64,000 nucleotides of DNA from Callaeas wilsoni (Eukaryota; Chordata; Aves; Passeriformes; Callaeidae): assembly GCA_013398955.1 (NCBI GenBank), contig VWPU01012710.1, positions 62,001 through 126,000 on the forward strand, in the 5' to 3' direction. Both the position numbers and the translations under genes were made by a program. The number at the start of each line of letters is the position of its first letter. The first letter of the stretch is position 1. This document shows positions 26,801 to 40,740 of this stretch, piece by piece. The notes beneath the pieces are model-generated. The model made no database searches, had not been told where the DNA came from, and saw nothing but the letters and a program-made list of their open reading frames with translations.

Positions 26801-27125
26801 CTTGACAGTGGGGTCTTGATCTGGAGAACACAACCCTATTCATGCAGTGTTAGAATTATTTGTATTTCTCAACTTATCTCAGTGTCAACACCTGGGATTT
26901 GGTTTGAGGCGAGGTGAGGGAGACGCAGCAGGACTGCGCTGGAGGCAGGATCCGCCACTTCTGCTCCCCAGGCTGCCCAGGGCGGGAGAGGAGCCAGCCC
27001 AGCAGGGGCAAACGGGTAAATGATGGGTCCAGAGTAGAAGACCTAGCTGCTCCAAGGTGGCCAGAGGGACTCCTCAACCCTGAAGCTCCCCAAGGAAATC
27101 CCTGTCCAGGCAGAGGGCACGTGAG

Positions 27126-27150
27126 CCACGAAATACCACGAAATACCACG
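27126..27150. repeat. 10-base tandem repeat (2.5 copies)
   Basis: The unit CCACGAAATA occurs twice in a row and is followed by a partial third copy CCACG. It lies in a GC-richer patch of intron 7 and is probably a recent slippage product. Confidence 0.8.
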
Positions 27151-27559
27151 GAGAAAAAAGTCCCCTGCCGAGCTGCGAGCTCATCACGCCACGTCTCCTC
27201 CTACCCCATTCAGACCAAGCAGTCTCAGAGCCTCCCTGGCTGTCACTCAGCCACCCCTCCCACGGCCTTTTCCCAACAGAAGTACGGCATTCCCAGGGTT
27301 TTACCCCAGCCAAAGACCAGGCCTTCGGCTGGCTGCTGCTTTGCCAGGGGCACGTGCCGCCTTCGAGAACTTTGACTAAAACAATAAGAAGAAATGACCT
27401 ACACTTCTCCTTACATTAAACAGGGAAAGGGATTAAAGACTGAAACCCACAGAGATATGTTTATTCATGCGACCTCTTACAACCAAATATAATAATTGTC
27501 TGTTAATTGCAGTTTCAGCTCCCACCTCATGCTTCGACATGTGAAACAGCAATCAGCAG

Positions 27560-27800
27560 CTCCTGTTTAATCCACCTATTATGTTGACTAATTAACTTTG
27601 CTCGACAGTTTATTTCTTCCTCCATTATCAGCCCCTGTCAGCCGCAAGCACAGTGCCGCAAAGGGGGACCTCAGCCCTTTTGATTGATCACCGATAGATT
27701 GACATGCAGATTAATTTAATTAGAATCACCTCACTTGAGAAATGAAAGACAATGGCAAGGGGGCTAATAGATCTGCTCTTATAATGAGGCAAGCCTCCAG
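27560..27800. promoter_or_regulatory. Candidate conserved intronic enhancer (intron 7)
   Basis: A repeat-free segment with a dense set of homeodomain-type motifs: CTAATTAACT near 27588, TGATTGATCA near 27681 (PBX/HOX-like), GATTGACATG near 27697 (PBX/MEIS-like), and TTAATTTAATTAG near 27711. It also has CpG sites kept in AT-rich surroundings. This is how deeply conserved non-coding elements of developmental transcription factor genes usually look. Conservation itself is not visible here. Confidence 0.4.
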
Positions 27801-30800
27801 AGCCACGGCAGAGGATTTCTGATTTATTTTGCTGAATTCCCCAGTCGCTCTGAAAGGCTCTCGCTTTAATTGTTCTTGGTTTTGAGAGGCTTTAGCCTCT
27901 GAAGAGGTGAAATGCTTTACAAGGATTGGCAAACATTGCTTCAACTCTCTCAGGAAGCTGCTGCCTCTCAAAGTTGGTCAAATGGGGACACTTAAAGGAT
28001 CGCTTACAACTATTCAATTTCATCACTTGAATTGGAGCTGGGGAAAAAAAAAAAGTGAAAGGAAAAATTTTCTACCTATTTCTGGCTCCCAATTAAAATA
28101 CTCAAAAAGTAAGCAAAGCCACTAAACTGCCCAGAGCTGATCCTGAAGTCTTTGTCTTGAACAAGAGTTATGCAAAAGAGAGTATTTTACATCTAAAAGA
28201 TCCTAACCCCATCCCTCAGAATGGCATGCCAAGCAATAGATTTTTGTGCATGTTTTAAGTGAAAGATATTAAAATACAGAATAAATGATTCAAGAGCTCC
28301 TACACATGGAAATTTGGGAAAAATAAAGCACCAAATACTACAGATAAGTTTTTCTGAAATCAAACTAAGGAGAGAAAAAAACCCAAGCCCTATATATAAA
28401 ATTCCAAAAGGGATTTCAAAAGTAATTTATCCATTGAATTCCTGAGGGATAGAATAAAGTTTATGATATTTTCAATAAAATATGATCTTATAGTAAGTGG
28501 CTCGGGGTTTGCAATCTTATTTGTGCACTTGCAACCATTGTAAATTCTTTGCAAGTGGGATTTTGAGCCAAATCCTTGGCATTGCCTGTCGCAGCTCCAT
28601 GATTTATGCCAGCTCCTCTTCTTCTTCTATGGGTCTTATTAGATGCATATGAAAATTAACAGAATTAAAATTAATAACAGTGGCTACAAGATAAAATATT
28701 TTCCCCAATTCCAAAACCCTACAGGTACACGTGGACTTCCTGCTGAAGCTGATCAATCCTGTGCTGAAACCAAAACTTTTGAACATTTTTAGAAATGGGA
28801 TTCCAGAAAAATAATGAGTCAGGAGTAGTAATAGTAAGTAGTTCTCAAACCTGTGAAAATCCTGTATCTTAGTAGCTGCTGCTATACATGGAACTTTCTA
28901 GGTAAGAGCCTGAGGAAACAACCCTGGTGAGGTTTTATGTGAGTAAGTCTACATTTAATTTCCCCCTCCTCAGGTTTTCAAAACTGTTGATGCAACAGTA
29001 TTTTGAATTACTTAACAATGTCTTCCTACCTCCCTCCTGAACAGTTTGATTTACTATGAAGAGACCGCATTGGTGTGGTTCTTTGGTGTCGTTAGCAGCA
29101 GAAACTATAAATGGAATCCCCAAGAGAAACTGTTTCCAGTCTCAGGAAATGTAGAAAAAAAAAACCCTCTTATGTGTCTGTTTGGGGAAAAAAAAAGATT
29201 ATTCATAGTCCACCTGTAAGAAGCAACACGCTCTTACTGCTCAGTTCTTTAAATGAAAATTCTCATTAATAGAGGAGCACAGAACATGCACTGCACTAAG
29301 GAAATATTAATGCCTCTAATTATTAACAGTGAAAAAATGCACCTCGAATATTGTGTGCCACAGTTACCTACTTGGATTGCTACACAGCACTTACATACTT
29401 ACAAGTTCTACTCATATTTTTTAATCTAAAAAAATACTACACTCTCCTCATTTTGATTTTGAAATGACTGGGATATGTTCAAGTTAAAGCACATGCTAAA
29501 ACTAATTTGTGGAGAAATCATAAAATTAGGGGGGAGGGGAGAGCCGGAGTATATGTGGAATGGGCACCAAGGCATCCTAAAACACAGACTGTAGCAAGAG
29601 GGAAAGGCACACTACAGTTTAATAAATGATTAATGAGGTGCTGACACATTAATGTAAGCACAGGGACAACCAGGTCTGCCAAATCTCAAACCTTTCCAAA
29701 TTTTGTCAACAAAACACAGTTTTAATTTGAGACAGGCAAACATGGAAAATGATTTTGAGCTTTAGCTTTAGCCCTTCATAGATTTTGAATTTAAATCCTG
29801 TATCAACACCAGGGGAGACAGAGGTATGAAAGGAATACATGAGTTTACAACTTTCTTCAATGGACTTGGCACTATCGAATGCAGTAACGTATCCCTGCTC
29901 TGTGGATTATTCTGCCTGCCATTAAATAGTTCAGTTTGTGAACATTTTGGAGCTTAGATTTTTTTTTTTTTTTTCAAATATTCAGACCAGGAGCCTGGAG
30001 ATCAAGCTATTTATCCACGTTTAGCACTCGGCCTGTTTATTTGGTATAGTACCTCACCTAATATATCAAAATTAAGCATTGCACGACTCCTCATTTTTAA
30101 CCACAGCCCATTAAGCTTTGCTCGCTGATTAAGACATAGCATTTTCCTTGTGCTTTCAATTTTCTCCAGTGTATGGTGAGGGATCTGATATTTTTGCAAT
30201 GCCCCCAACACCCAGTGGCAAAGGCAGAGAAAATCTGGTTAGGATGATTTCCAGGTTTGAAGTGTGTCCTAAGTGTTAAATATGTAACTCCAGTGCTTGC
30301 CACTCTTCTGAAAGCTATAAATGGCTCGAGCACATCTTTATTTTCATCACCACTTGGTGACCTCTTCCTACAATGTGTTGACTTCTTTATTCTAGTAACT
30401 AAAAATCACTCTCCATTTAACAAGACACTTCAAAAGGTGCCTAACTAAGAGCACATAAGTACAATACATTCAGTAATTTTGCTCACATGCTCAAGGACAG
30501 GCCGGGCACTTAATTACCTTGTTGAATTGGGCCACAGCTCTCACTGCTATTTTTCAGTCTTTTTTTTTTTGCCTTTCCCTTCTCTGGGGATGGAGCCTTG
30601 CATGTCCAAATTCCATTATCTGGGATTCATGAAGCATCATCTCTGTCTCTTATGCAAATTTGCAATAAGACACAAGTGGCTTCAATTCAAACATGAGTGG
30701 CAGCATCCCATGGAGGCAAACGAGCAGCCTCTGCTGCAGGAGAGGCTGTGGTAACAGAATCAAACAGCATGGCAATCTCTAAGTGACTTTCAAGGTTTTC

Positions 30801-32359
30801 ATAATAAGTGACTGTTTGGGGTTTTATTCAGTGACACAGTCTGAAAAGTTTCCTCTAAATTAAAACCTGACATGTGTCAGTTTAAAAGCAGTTTTGCTAA
30901 AACAAGAACAACAAGATAGCTAGGGCACCTGGGTTTCATTAATTATGATAACATACAAAACTGTTTAGGTTGTATGAATGAGTTTTCAGTTCTGAAAAAT
31001 CAAATCTGAGCAGAGCTCACTCATGACACCATCTACCTAGCAGTACTATTATTTTTACCACTGATTGGGGCACTAGAGCCCACCCCACCAAGAATGATGA
31101 CTTATTGTGATGAAGAATTCAAAACCAGACTGAGCATCTGCTCCGTGGGGTTTCTGGGATAAAAAGGCAAGGTTGGGCAAAGGTGATAATACACAACAGC
31201 ACCAAATGTTTTGTGCAATCGGGCTGATGAAACATTGAGATGAAATTATTTTCTCAAGGACAAGCAGGGAGTGTGAAGCACAACTGAAGTACTGTGTACT
31301 ACTTGACTTTCTCCTCCCTGACTGTCTCCTTGTGCTAACAGAGACACAACCAACACAGCCAGGGCCAGCACTGCTCCAGCACACACACACTGCTGGCACT
31401 CCACACTGCTCCAGTTGTCACATGCCTGGACATCTCAGACATGCAGAGAAATTTATTTCCTTCCAGGCCCACAACAGCTTTTATGTTAGACCAATCACAC
31501 TCTTACATTTGCAAGCAAGTTCAGGACAAAACTTCCTAATTCATTTCTGATTGTGAGCTTCACACACAAGTCGCCTAAATCAACACACACTCTGCCTTCT
31601 CCCTGTACTTTCTTAACATCTCTTGTGTCAGATGATAATCACACAATTCCATGCTGCAGGGAAAAGAAAAACACCACACCAACTCTAAAATCTACTAAGA
31701 AAGGAAATTTTCCACAGGACTGGTTCTTAGCTAGTGCAAGACTCATGTCCTTGACCCTTCACTGATTCTCCTATCAAAACCACAATCTGTGTTCTAAGAA
31801 CTTCCAGCAACTTTTGGGGACTGATGAATGACAGACCAAAAGTTGGACATCTCTTGGCAGCTTCAAAGCCCAGCACAAGAAGGGGAATGAAGGAAGGGAA
31901 CGTCTCCATTTTCGTGTGTGTATAATGAGTATGGTAACATTTAAAAGTATCGGGAAATACCTTATCCTTATGGTTTTTAACCAGAACTTTGACATCATCA
32001 TTGGAGACCTTGTAAGTCACTGGCAACAATTCAAAGGCAGCTGATAGGAAACACAGGGGCATAGATTTCACTCGGTTCCTACACAACACTGCCTCAAAGA
32101 CCCAGGAGCACCGTATCATTGAGATACTACATGTACACTTGGTCCTTTTCACCCTAAGAAATGATAAATGAAGCTTGGACTCTGTAGAGCCCAGCTGTTT
32201 TATTTTAAGAAGTCTATTGCTAAAAGACCGACAAGTTCAAAATTAAAAAAAAAAAAAGAAAAGGGAAGAAACAAAAGCAGCTATTGTAAAACAATAAGCC
32301 TGGGCACTGAAGAGAACGCTGAGAGCTTCAATGCCACCCTGTATGAGAGTAGGAGTGGT

Positions 32360-32490
32360 TCACTCGACTGAAAGTGATTAATTTCTTGAAAATGCTGAGG
32401 TCACGCTAATTGACATGACCTGTGTAATTAAGCAGTCTCTGTTTACACACGGAAAGCTCAACTGCTGTGAAGCTGGGTTTGTATGACAGA
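32360..32490. promoter_or_regulatory. Candidate conserved intronic element (intron 7)
   Basis: About 1.6 kb downstream of exon 7 in the direction of transcription. Motifs include GTGATTAATTTC, TGAGGTCACGCTAATTGACATGACC (a nuclear-receptor-like AGGTCA half-site beside a TAATTGAC homeodomain site; the full stretch is 32396-32420) and GTGTAATTAAGCAG. Repeat-free. Called on motif density only. Confidence 0.33.
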
Positions 32491-33382
32491 ATGTCTTTAC
32501 AAGTCAAGAGATCAACAACCTTTCCTATGTCCTACCTCCCCGCCGACACAGCTCCTGATTGCTGCTCTGAGGGAACACGCACAGGCATTTCCATATGAAA
32601 ATCAGCCTTGAGCCTGGGCGAGCACGGCCCCAGCAGAGTGTACACGTTGTGAAGCAAGCTCTGACAGGCCCCAGGGGTGACTGCTCGGACTAAATCCCCG
32701 TGCTGGTGAGAGTCCTTTTCCCACCTTCTCTTTCTGTGATGATGCCCTCTCGAATCACAGGAGAAACGTGACAGAGGGAGGAGGAGTGTGGGGCGAGAAG
32801 CCGAGGGCTCTGCCACGCTAATGCTGGCTTTTACACTGATTAATTTAATCCCTGTGGCCACATCTCCTCACTTCTGCACTTCTCTGCTCAGAGGCAAATA
32901 GCACCCTTCTGCCTTCCAGCATTGCTGCAACTAAGCAGTTCAACAAAAGACATTCTACATATAAATAATATTGTCACTTACATAACATTCAACACTTTTA
33001 TTGAAGTGCAACAATGCTGGAAAAGAAGCAAACGAGGTCTTGAGTAATTACAGAAAGCAGATATATTTTGGAGTTGTCTTTCTCCAGAGACCCATGTGGT
33101 CTATGGGACAAGTCTCTTGTTTCTTCCTCAGTACCCTGAGGCAAAGCCCCACTGACAGATTCTACCATGTTTCCTCCCTGGGCTATATTCACACGTCCCA
33201 CCAAAAGAAAAGGTCCCTCGACTTTCTACCCCATATTTTTATTCAGCACATCCTCAGATAAAGCATTATTTCCACAGTCAAAGGACCATGTCTTCAATAA
33301 AAGGGTTGGAGCAATTATTTCTCAGCATTGCCACCATTCCACTCTGCTGCCAGCACTGGGCAAGTGCATGTACAGACCACCT

Positions 33383-33392
33383 TCCCAAGGGA
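33383..33392. promoter_or_regulatory. EBF-type palindrome TCCCAAGGGA
   Basis: Full TCCCNNGGGA match about 670 bases past exon 7 in intron 7, with the same core as the site at 185. Candidate autoregulatory site. Confidence 0.32.
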
Positions 33393-34036
33393 CAGCGATG
33401 TTCTTCATCCCAAAACGAGCTGTGACATAGGTGGAGCATAAAAAGATGTCCTTGGCCAGCTGAAGCTGTGTTGATACTTCAGCTCCCAAGCTCCAGTGCC
33501 ACAATCTGCAACAGTGGGGAAATACCAGCCCAAAACATCCCAAGAAAGATACACCCAGCGGTAGCTTTTTCCAAGTGCTGACTACAGGGATGGACCTTCA
33601 TCCCATCGATGCACATTTATGAGTCTTTACCACTGCTCAGGAGTAACACGTGTAGTCACGAGCCTGATTTTATTAATTGCTCTTACACCTTCCTCTGCCC
33701 CAGCCAATAAGCAAGGTGCTCCCTCTGTGTCTGCATGAAAACAAATAGCTCCCCATGGAGAGAGGAATATCTCAGAGCAGGGGAGCCCCATAGCTGAAAA
33801 CAACAGTAAGGTCATTCTGATTTTTCCTTTTCATGCTTTCCCTTCCGGTGGAGATGACATTATCTTCAAGAGTGCCCTCTTCCAGAGCAAGAAAACCCAA
33901 CTACTTCCTGCCAATTCTGCTGTGACAAGAAGTCCTCAGGCAATATTTTGTGACCTTATGTTTTTAGCATCTTCCAGGGAATTACTAGGTTAGTTTGGGT
34001 CAAAGTACTTCTGTCTCTAACAGCTGCTGATTTTTA

Positions 34037-34165
<129 letters not shown>

Positions 34166-36019
34166 TTAATGTCTTATAAATAGGGTGTAGTATGTATAAA
34201 TATGACAGCTGCACATTTGGTCCAACAAAGACTTATCAATATCGGTATTCCCACCTCAGACAAATCACCCCCTGCGCATCAAAAGAGGGAGTGGAGCTTG
34301 CATAGGCCCAATCTAGCAAAACATGTAAGCACATCCTGAAAATTTAAACACTGATTTCATAGATCTGTTGTGTCAGAGCCATTAAAGTTTGCAGAGTCAG
34401 TCCCTCTGTCACGCCAGGCTCGCTGTGCCATCCGGAGCAATGAGGAACAGACACGTTTTTCAGCACAGCAAAAAAGGGACAGAAAAATGCTAGACATGAA
34501 AATTCCCTTGTGTGTAAATGGGGTTTTGTTTTACAAGTTCCCTGTCACCCGCAAGTTTTGATTTAATACAAAAATACTGAAAATGTTCCATACAGTTGAA
34601 ATCTCCCTCCCAGGATTAAACCGAGTTTGTGCATAAAATTAATGCTCAAATAGTGGTTAGTGGAGCCCAAATCCCTGAGAGGAGAAGGGGGAAGACTTGG
34701 TCAAAAGAATGACTTCATGGAAAAATGAAATATTTTTGATGCAGTCTATTTCCTGACCATACACAGTTCACTGAAGTAGCTATATGACCCTGACATATAT
34801 CTCTAAGAAAAGACATTGCCTTTTACAAAGCCAAAGAAAAAAGCAAACATTTCACTGAAAATATTTCCTTCAGTGTTATGCATCAGTGGACTGTAAACTC
34901 ATAAAGACAAGTCAGTGAATAATAGTGGGTCTCAGATTCCAGGCTTCCTCTCTGAAAGCCAAAGTTTATCAGCCTTTTGTCCAAAATAAACTACAGACTA
35001 AGGTCTACAAAAGCTCAGCTGCGCAAAGTTTAATCCTATAGCAAGTTTAAAGTCCAGTGCGACCAGACAGGGCAGCATTACACGTGCAATAACCATCAGT
35101 GACTAAGCAGAAGTTCCTCTGCCCTGTTCCCATATACAGGAGAGGGGTGGGGAACAGTTTGATCCCGTTTTACTTTAAATCTGAATGCTAACTTTTGCAA
35201 GCAGCCCTCTTTTTAGCACCCAAACCGAACACTAGGTCAGCAGAATTTGCACAGACTGTCACCAAGAAAGGCAACACTGCAGGGTAAACAGCTTCAGAAA
35301 ATCCCTTTTTGATGAGCAGCATTCTTTGCCCTGCTCTAGTTGTGATGCTGCCCCTCAACAAGGCAAGTTTTGCGGGTTGTTCCTCCACATCAAGAAAATC
35401 ACACAAGGCAAATGGTTGCAACGACAAATCGAAACTACGAGGGACTGTTTTCATTAAAGAAATGCAATGTAATGAGGAGGATTACCAAATGTGATGCTTG
35501 GGATTATCAAGGACTAGATCTCCTGGCCCAGGAAGTCTCTTCTAGACCTGAGCTTCTAAATAAGAGCAAGCAATCAACATAAAATAAACATCCACCGCAC
35601 TAGAACAGGGGTTTGGAGGCAGTGTTTGTTTGAAGTAAAGAGCTGTGCAAGACATTGCATTTCTCAATCAAGCAGGTTCTGATACTCAATAATGGAAAGG
35701 TGGTGCTATTTGCTGTACGTGTGTGTCTTTTTAAGCCGCTAATGGCCAGCTGTGACAGCCTGACTCAGATTGTGTAGAGGGAGCTGTCAGCACAAATCTT
35801 GGCATCTCGGATCCAGACAACTGCTTGCCACCAGGCGAGGGTTTGTGCTCGTGCCAGAACGGATTTTGAGAGACAAGCAAATAGGGCATTAATTTCGCCA
35901 AAGAAAAAATAAAAGTGGGGAGAGTTCAGGATCTTACACTTCAGATGATGGCTGTCCTGTCAACGGCTCGTCATTTAGCTCACGAGCTATGAAGGGCACA
36001 GACATCAGATCCCCCTTGC

Positions 36020-37045
36020 CCTAAGCTGGCCCTGTCTCGCGAAACGCTGGCAGGATTCGGAGACCACCCCTCCACACGAGATTGCTCTCTGAAATAAACA
36101 GCCTGGCCATCTGTTGGGAGGCAAAGACATCGCTGTCAGCTGGTGCCTACAGCCTCGAACAGGCCCTTATGTGGCAAAACCTCTCAGAGCCACTCACTCT
36201 TTGGGGAGAAGCTGGTGCTGCCCTGGGCTTACCGCGGGATTTTGGCGGCTTCGCCGAGGGCCGAGTCCAACAGCTGCCCAAGCGGTCTGCCACAGCCCCA
36301 GAGCAACACCCTGGCCCCGAGGGGAGCTGGGGCATGGAACAGTTAAAAATAGCTAAAAATTCCCGTTTTGGCTTTGCGTAGCACACTGATGATGGGCAAT
36401 GAGGGCGGTGGGCTGATTCAAGAGCCCACCAAAAAGATGGAAAACTCTTTGTGAAGCTCTCCAGAGAAACACTGGGCCTTCCCTCCCCTTACGAAGTCTG
36501 AGCTCATGTCAAGTCAAAGGCTTCGAAAATCTCTCTGAAATACAAGAGTTGGCTTTGGGGTCTGCAAAACTCTATCCCAAAGTTTCACAGTCTAACTCCA
36601 TTTGCACTGTGCTATAACCCCCAAAGGCTACAGAAGTTTCACCAAAATAAACTGCAGAAGAAATGAAGCTCATCTGTTTAAACCTACCAAAAAAACCTCA
36701 GGCAAGCAAGCAAGCAAACAAAACTTCCTTTGAATTAAACCATCTCCAGAAAAAAAATTAACTTGCAAAAATAACAGTGTTTTCAGAGGAACGCGAAGCT
36801 TGCACAGCCAAGCTCACTCACTGCATTTGAAGCACAGAAAAGTCACCAGTTTACAGAACACATTCTGCCAAGCGCCGCATTTTAATTCCACTGAAAGACA
36901 AAACAAACTACAGGGCTGCACTTTGTTTTGGAACACACCAGGGCTGGAGTCCCCCGGGCCACGCGGCGCATCCCACACTTATCCAGGCAAGAGCCGAGCG
37001 GCTCCCGGGCTGGCAGCGCACACCCCGGCGGATGGAAGCCCCCAC
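36020..37045. promoter_or_regulatory. Intronic CpG-rich patches
   Basis: Two GC-rich patches in intron 6, about 2-3 kb upstream of exon 7: roughly 15 CpG within 36020-36330 (for example CTCGCGAAACG, TTACCGCGGG, GGCTTCGCCGAGGGCCGAG) and about 10 CpG within 36950-37035 (CCCGGGCCACGCGGCGC, GAGCGGCTCCCGG, CCCCGGCGG). The sequence between is ordinary AT-rich intron. They could be a small intragenic CpG island with promoter or enhancer activity, or GC-rich remnants of an unrecognised repeat. No TATA box or coding exon was identified next to them. Confidence 0.35.
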
Positions 37046-39639
37046 CTTGGCAGGAAGCAGGATGAGAACAGATTAAGACAAGAGCAGAGCAGAGCAGTTT
37101 GATTCATGGGGCCCAGCCCAGGCTCTTGGTTCCTGCTTTAAACCGCTCGTTCAGGTGCTTTCATCACCTCAAGCCCCGTCCTGCCAGCGTTGCTCATTAG
37201 CAACACTTCACTCTGCAAATATTTCAGATTTGGATTGACAGGACTGGTCCAGGAGAAGTGCCAACAGAGCTGAGCTCTTTGTAAGCATAAACCTCCATCC
37301 CCATTTGTTCGCATCGAACTTATTCACAGTGGGTTATTTTTTTTCCATTCTAACTTTCCCTGCATTTGGCAGGACTGCGTACCATTAATGCTAACCACAG
37401 AGGATATATAGCATTAATATTCACTACTGGGGTCTGAAATTCATTTCCAAGATGAAAAAAAATGTGCAAAACACAGGAGTGTCAATAAAATCTTCAACTC
37501 TCTCTCCAAACTTATGTGACTGCTGAACAACCGCTCTTCTGCCACACAGGACTCAGTCATCAATTATACTTATTGCTACCATTGAAGGTTTATTTTTTTT
37601 GCATCAATCAACCAAAACATATTTTCTGACTCCCTTCCTGACTGCTACCATCCCTGGTGCAAAGAGAATTTGTGCATGTGGAGCAGAGAAATAAAATCCA
37701 GCTCCATGCGATTCAGCTCAGGCCCAGAAACACAAACTTTTTACAAAGCACTTGGATTTACTGACTTGCGTTGGTGTTAAACCAAGGAATTCTATGCATC
37801 ACCCGTCATCCCACAGAGACACTGGAGTGTACGAAAGGGAAGTTTTGGAGAAAACCAGTTAATTTTAGATTATATTTAGGTGTTGTATGATGTGGCTCAG
37901 GGCAGGCTGCAAAAACTGCAGCAGGAGTGAAGTTGCTGAGCAGCTGATCTGTGCCATGCATGTACTACTACAGATCCCTGAGTAACTGCAAGGTCCAATG
38001 CAGAAATACACCCTGTGGTTAAATACAAACCCCTGGGCTCAATCAGGCCCCAAGCTAACGTGAACTTCTGTCTGCCAGGCAAAAGCCCTAAAAAATCTGT
38101 TATTGGCTGTTCTGGGAATGCCCTCTCCCTTTCTCACAGTTCAATAGAAATTTCTTTTTTGGAGATGAAGTTGGGGTTTTTTTTCTAACAAAACTACTGC
38201 ATTTCCAAAAAGGTGTTGGTGCCAGTAGGACTGTGCTCTCACCATCACCCTCTGCTCTCTGCTGGGGAGGAACTCTACCCCAGGCCTGGTTCCTACCGCT
38301 ACTTCCAGCTCCTGAAACCAGCTCTGTCCTCACTCCTGCCCCTTCCATCCTCTGATTCCCCTTGTTCCTCTGATGGATCTGGTGAGCACACAACCAGCTG
38401 GAGGTCACTCCACTTGTTTAAAATGCTCCCTGCCACTCCCTGCTGGCCTCATTTTCCATCACACACCAAACCCTTTGGATTTGAGAAACACCCTCCCCAG
38501 CAGCATCCTGCTCTTTGCCACTACCACGGGGATTTAAATTAAACACACGGCAGAAATAGAAATCCAAGTAATGAAGACGTAAGAGGATTTTGCCTCCCTG
38601 CTTTTCTTGCCACGACGAATTAATACTCATGTTTATTAAAAATAACTGAAGAGTTAAATTAAAGAAAGAAAGCTCTGACATGATCTACGTTGGCTCTTCT
38701 GTCACTCCCCTGAAGGAAATTTAAAGGAACTCAAACATGAAGGCTTAGCAGTAGGATTTTCTTGCCATTGCCACAATAAATATGTCTGTGGAAGGAGAAA
38801 AAAATAGTTGGAAAGAAGACCTGCTGCATTCCTGATGCTGAAGAAAAGCTTGTTTGTTCCTGATACATTGGAGAAGTTGTTCAAGAACAGTTCCTCCATG
38901 CGAAAATACGACGGCTGTCATGGTGCCAAGGTCAGCCAGACCAGTGGCTATCCAGAGAGTGAGTGCTGGTTATACAGCTCAGGCCTGGCTAGGGCAAACA
39001 AAACTGACAAAACACACCTTTTCTGTGGTGTAAACACATCTGATAGAAAAAGGGCAACTTCACACTCCTGGATGAAACACAGCAGCAAGTATATGTGGGT
39101 TTGTAAAATTAGTAAAACCGAAATACACGGGCCAGGGCAATAATTAGCAACTTTCCGTCAGATAAAAGGATTGCATGCCCATTCTGTACGGCACACCAAT
39201 TCAGCAGAGTACTAAATATGTGCATAAATTTAAATACACAAGCAGTACTGATGGAGACAAAGGTACTACTCACGTAGCTGAGCACGTCGCAGGCCCAGCT
39301 CTGCTGCCAGCCTGGAGATGCTACAAAAACAGTTGTCTCAAACACCCTCAGCTAAAATGGGTATTTTAGCTCTGGTGAAAATTTGGCATATCAAGAGGTG
39401 CCAAAGCCAATAGAGGGGTGAGCCCAGAGGTCACCAAGGCTGACAGTGCCCTCTCTGCCACTGCTCTGCTTGCTTCTGCAGGGTTTTCTCTGCACTTTTC
39501 ACACTCTTCCTTCTTTGCCAATCTGTAACTTTTCCTGCACCTCCTGGGAACTAGATCTACTTAGTGATTTACCACTAAAATAAAAATATAGAGAAAATGC
39601 AATTTTACTTGGAAAAGTGAATAATCAGAAGGTAGAGAG

Positions 39640-39870
39640 AGTAGGTTTAGATCAGATATTAGAACAAAATTCTTCCCTGTGAGGGTGGGGAGGCCCTGGC
39701 ACAGGGTGCCCAGAGGAGCTGTGGCTGGCCCATCCCTGGAAGTGTCCAAGGCCAGGCTGGATGGGGCTTGGAGCAGCCTGGGATAGTGGAAGGTGTCCCT
39801 GCCCATGGCAGGGGGTGGAATGAGGTGCGCTTTAAGATCCAACACAAACCATTCTATGATTCCATGATTT
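39640..39870 (+). mobile_element. CR1 LINE 3' fragment (best preserved in the window)
   Basis: This is a well-preserved avian CR1 3' end with the blocks 'ttcttccctgtgagggtggg', 'catccctggaagtgtccaag', 'gatagtggaaggtgtccctg' and 'gcccatggcagggggtggaa', ending in tandem 'attctatgattccatgattt', the short terminal repeat typical of CR1. It is about 230 bases and 5'-truncated, so it has no reverse transcriptase. It looks younger than the other copies because it matches the recalled consensus nearly throughout. The GC-rich element stands out from the AT-rich intron around it. Confidence 0.95.
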
Positions 39871-40713
39871 AGGAAATGTCCCTTTGGAAACTTCAGAAGG
39901 ACAAAGTTAATTCTTTTCCCATTTCAAGTTGACTCTTCCTATCAAAACTCCTATTTTAAAATGGAAAATTCCAAACTTTGAAAAGCTTAGGCTAAAATAA
40001 AGCTTTTTTTCTTCTTCAATAATAATTCTTTCATTTTCCAACACTTTAAAACTTTACTTGAAGATTGTTTTTTGGTGGGGTTTTTTTTTTTTCCCTGCAG
40101 ACCTTTTAACATACAACTCCCTGATCACGTCAGGTACCTTATTCACAAAAGAATAATTGAGACTTACACTGGTATTTACCAACATGAGGCTGAGCATGGA
40201 AATCAAATATAGGCATGGGGAAAACCTCCTATTACCCACATGTTCACAGCTGGATTTTACTTGGCTCTTTAGTCAATAAACAGCAGTAGCTACCTTTTGT
40301 GGCATTTTTACAACAGGAAATTTATTCTGCAGAAGAGAAATTAAACACCAGATACAGCCATCTAACTCTCTTCTAAACATAACCTCTTGAGTTGTCAAAC
40401 ATCCTAATTAAGGAAAAAAAACCCCAAATCTGTTCTCTCTGGATTCAATGTTCTTACTGATTTAAAATGGAAGCCAAATCAGACATGCCTTTTGCATTTA
40501 TGGGATGCTAAGCAATTCACTGGTTTGCAAAACAAACAAACAAATACCAAAACTAAAAGCATGGAAAATTATTTACTTTATTCGAAAATATATATCTTCC
40601 TCCTGAACTGCAGAAAAGGTCCAAGAAAAGCAACGTGATGCAGAGAATAAACCTCAAGCAGTCAGAGCCTGTTGACTGAAATTCTTCAGGCAGTGCCATA
40701 ATAACAGAAACAT

Positions 40714-40740
40714 TATAATAATAATAATAGTAATAATAAT
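40714..40740. repeat. AAT trinucleotide microsatellite
   Basis: (ATA/AAT)n of about 27 bases with a single G interruption, in intron 6. Confidence 0.85.
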
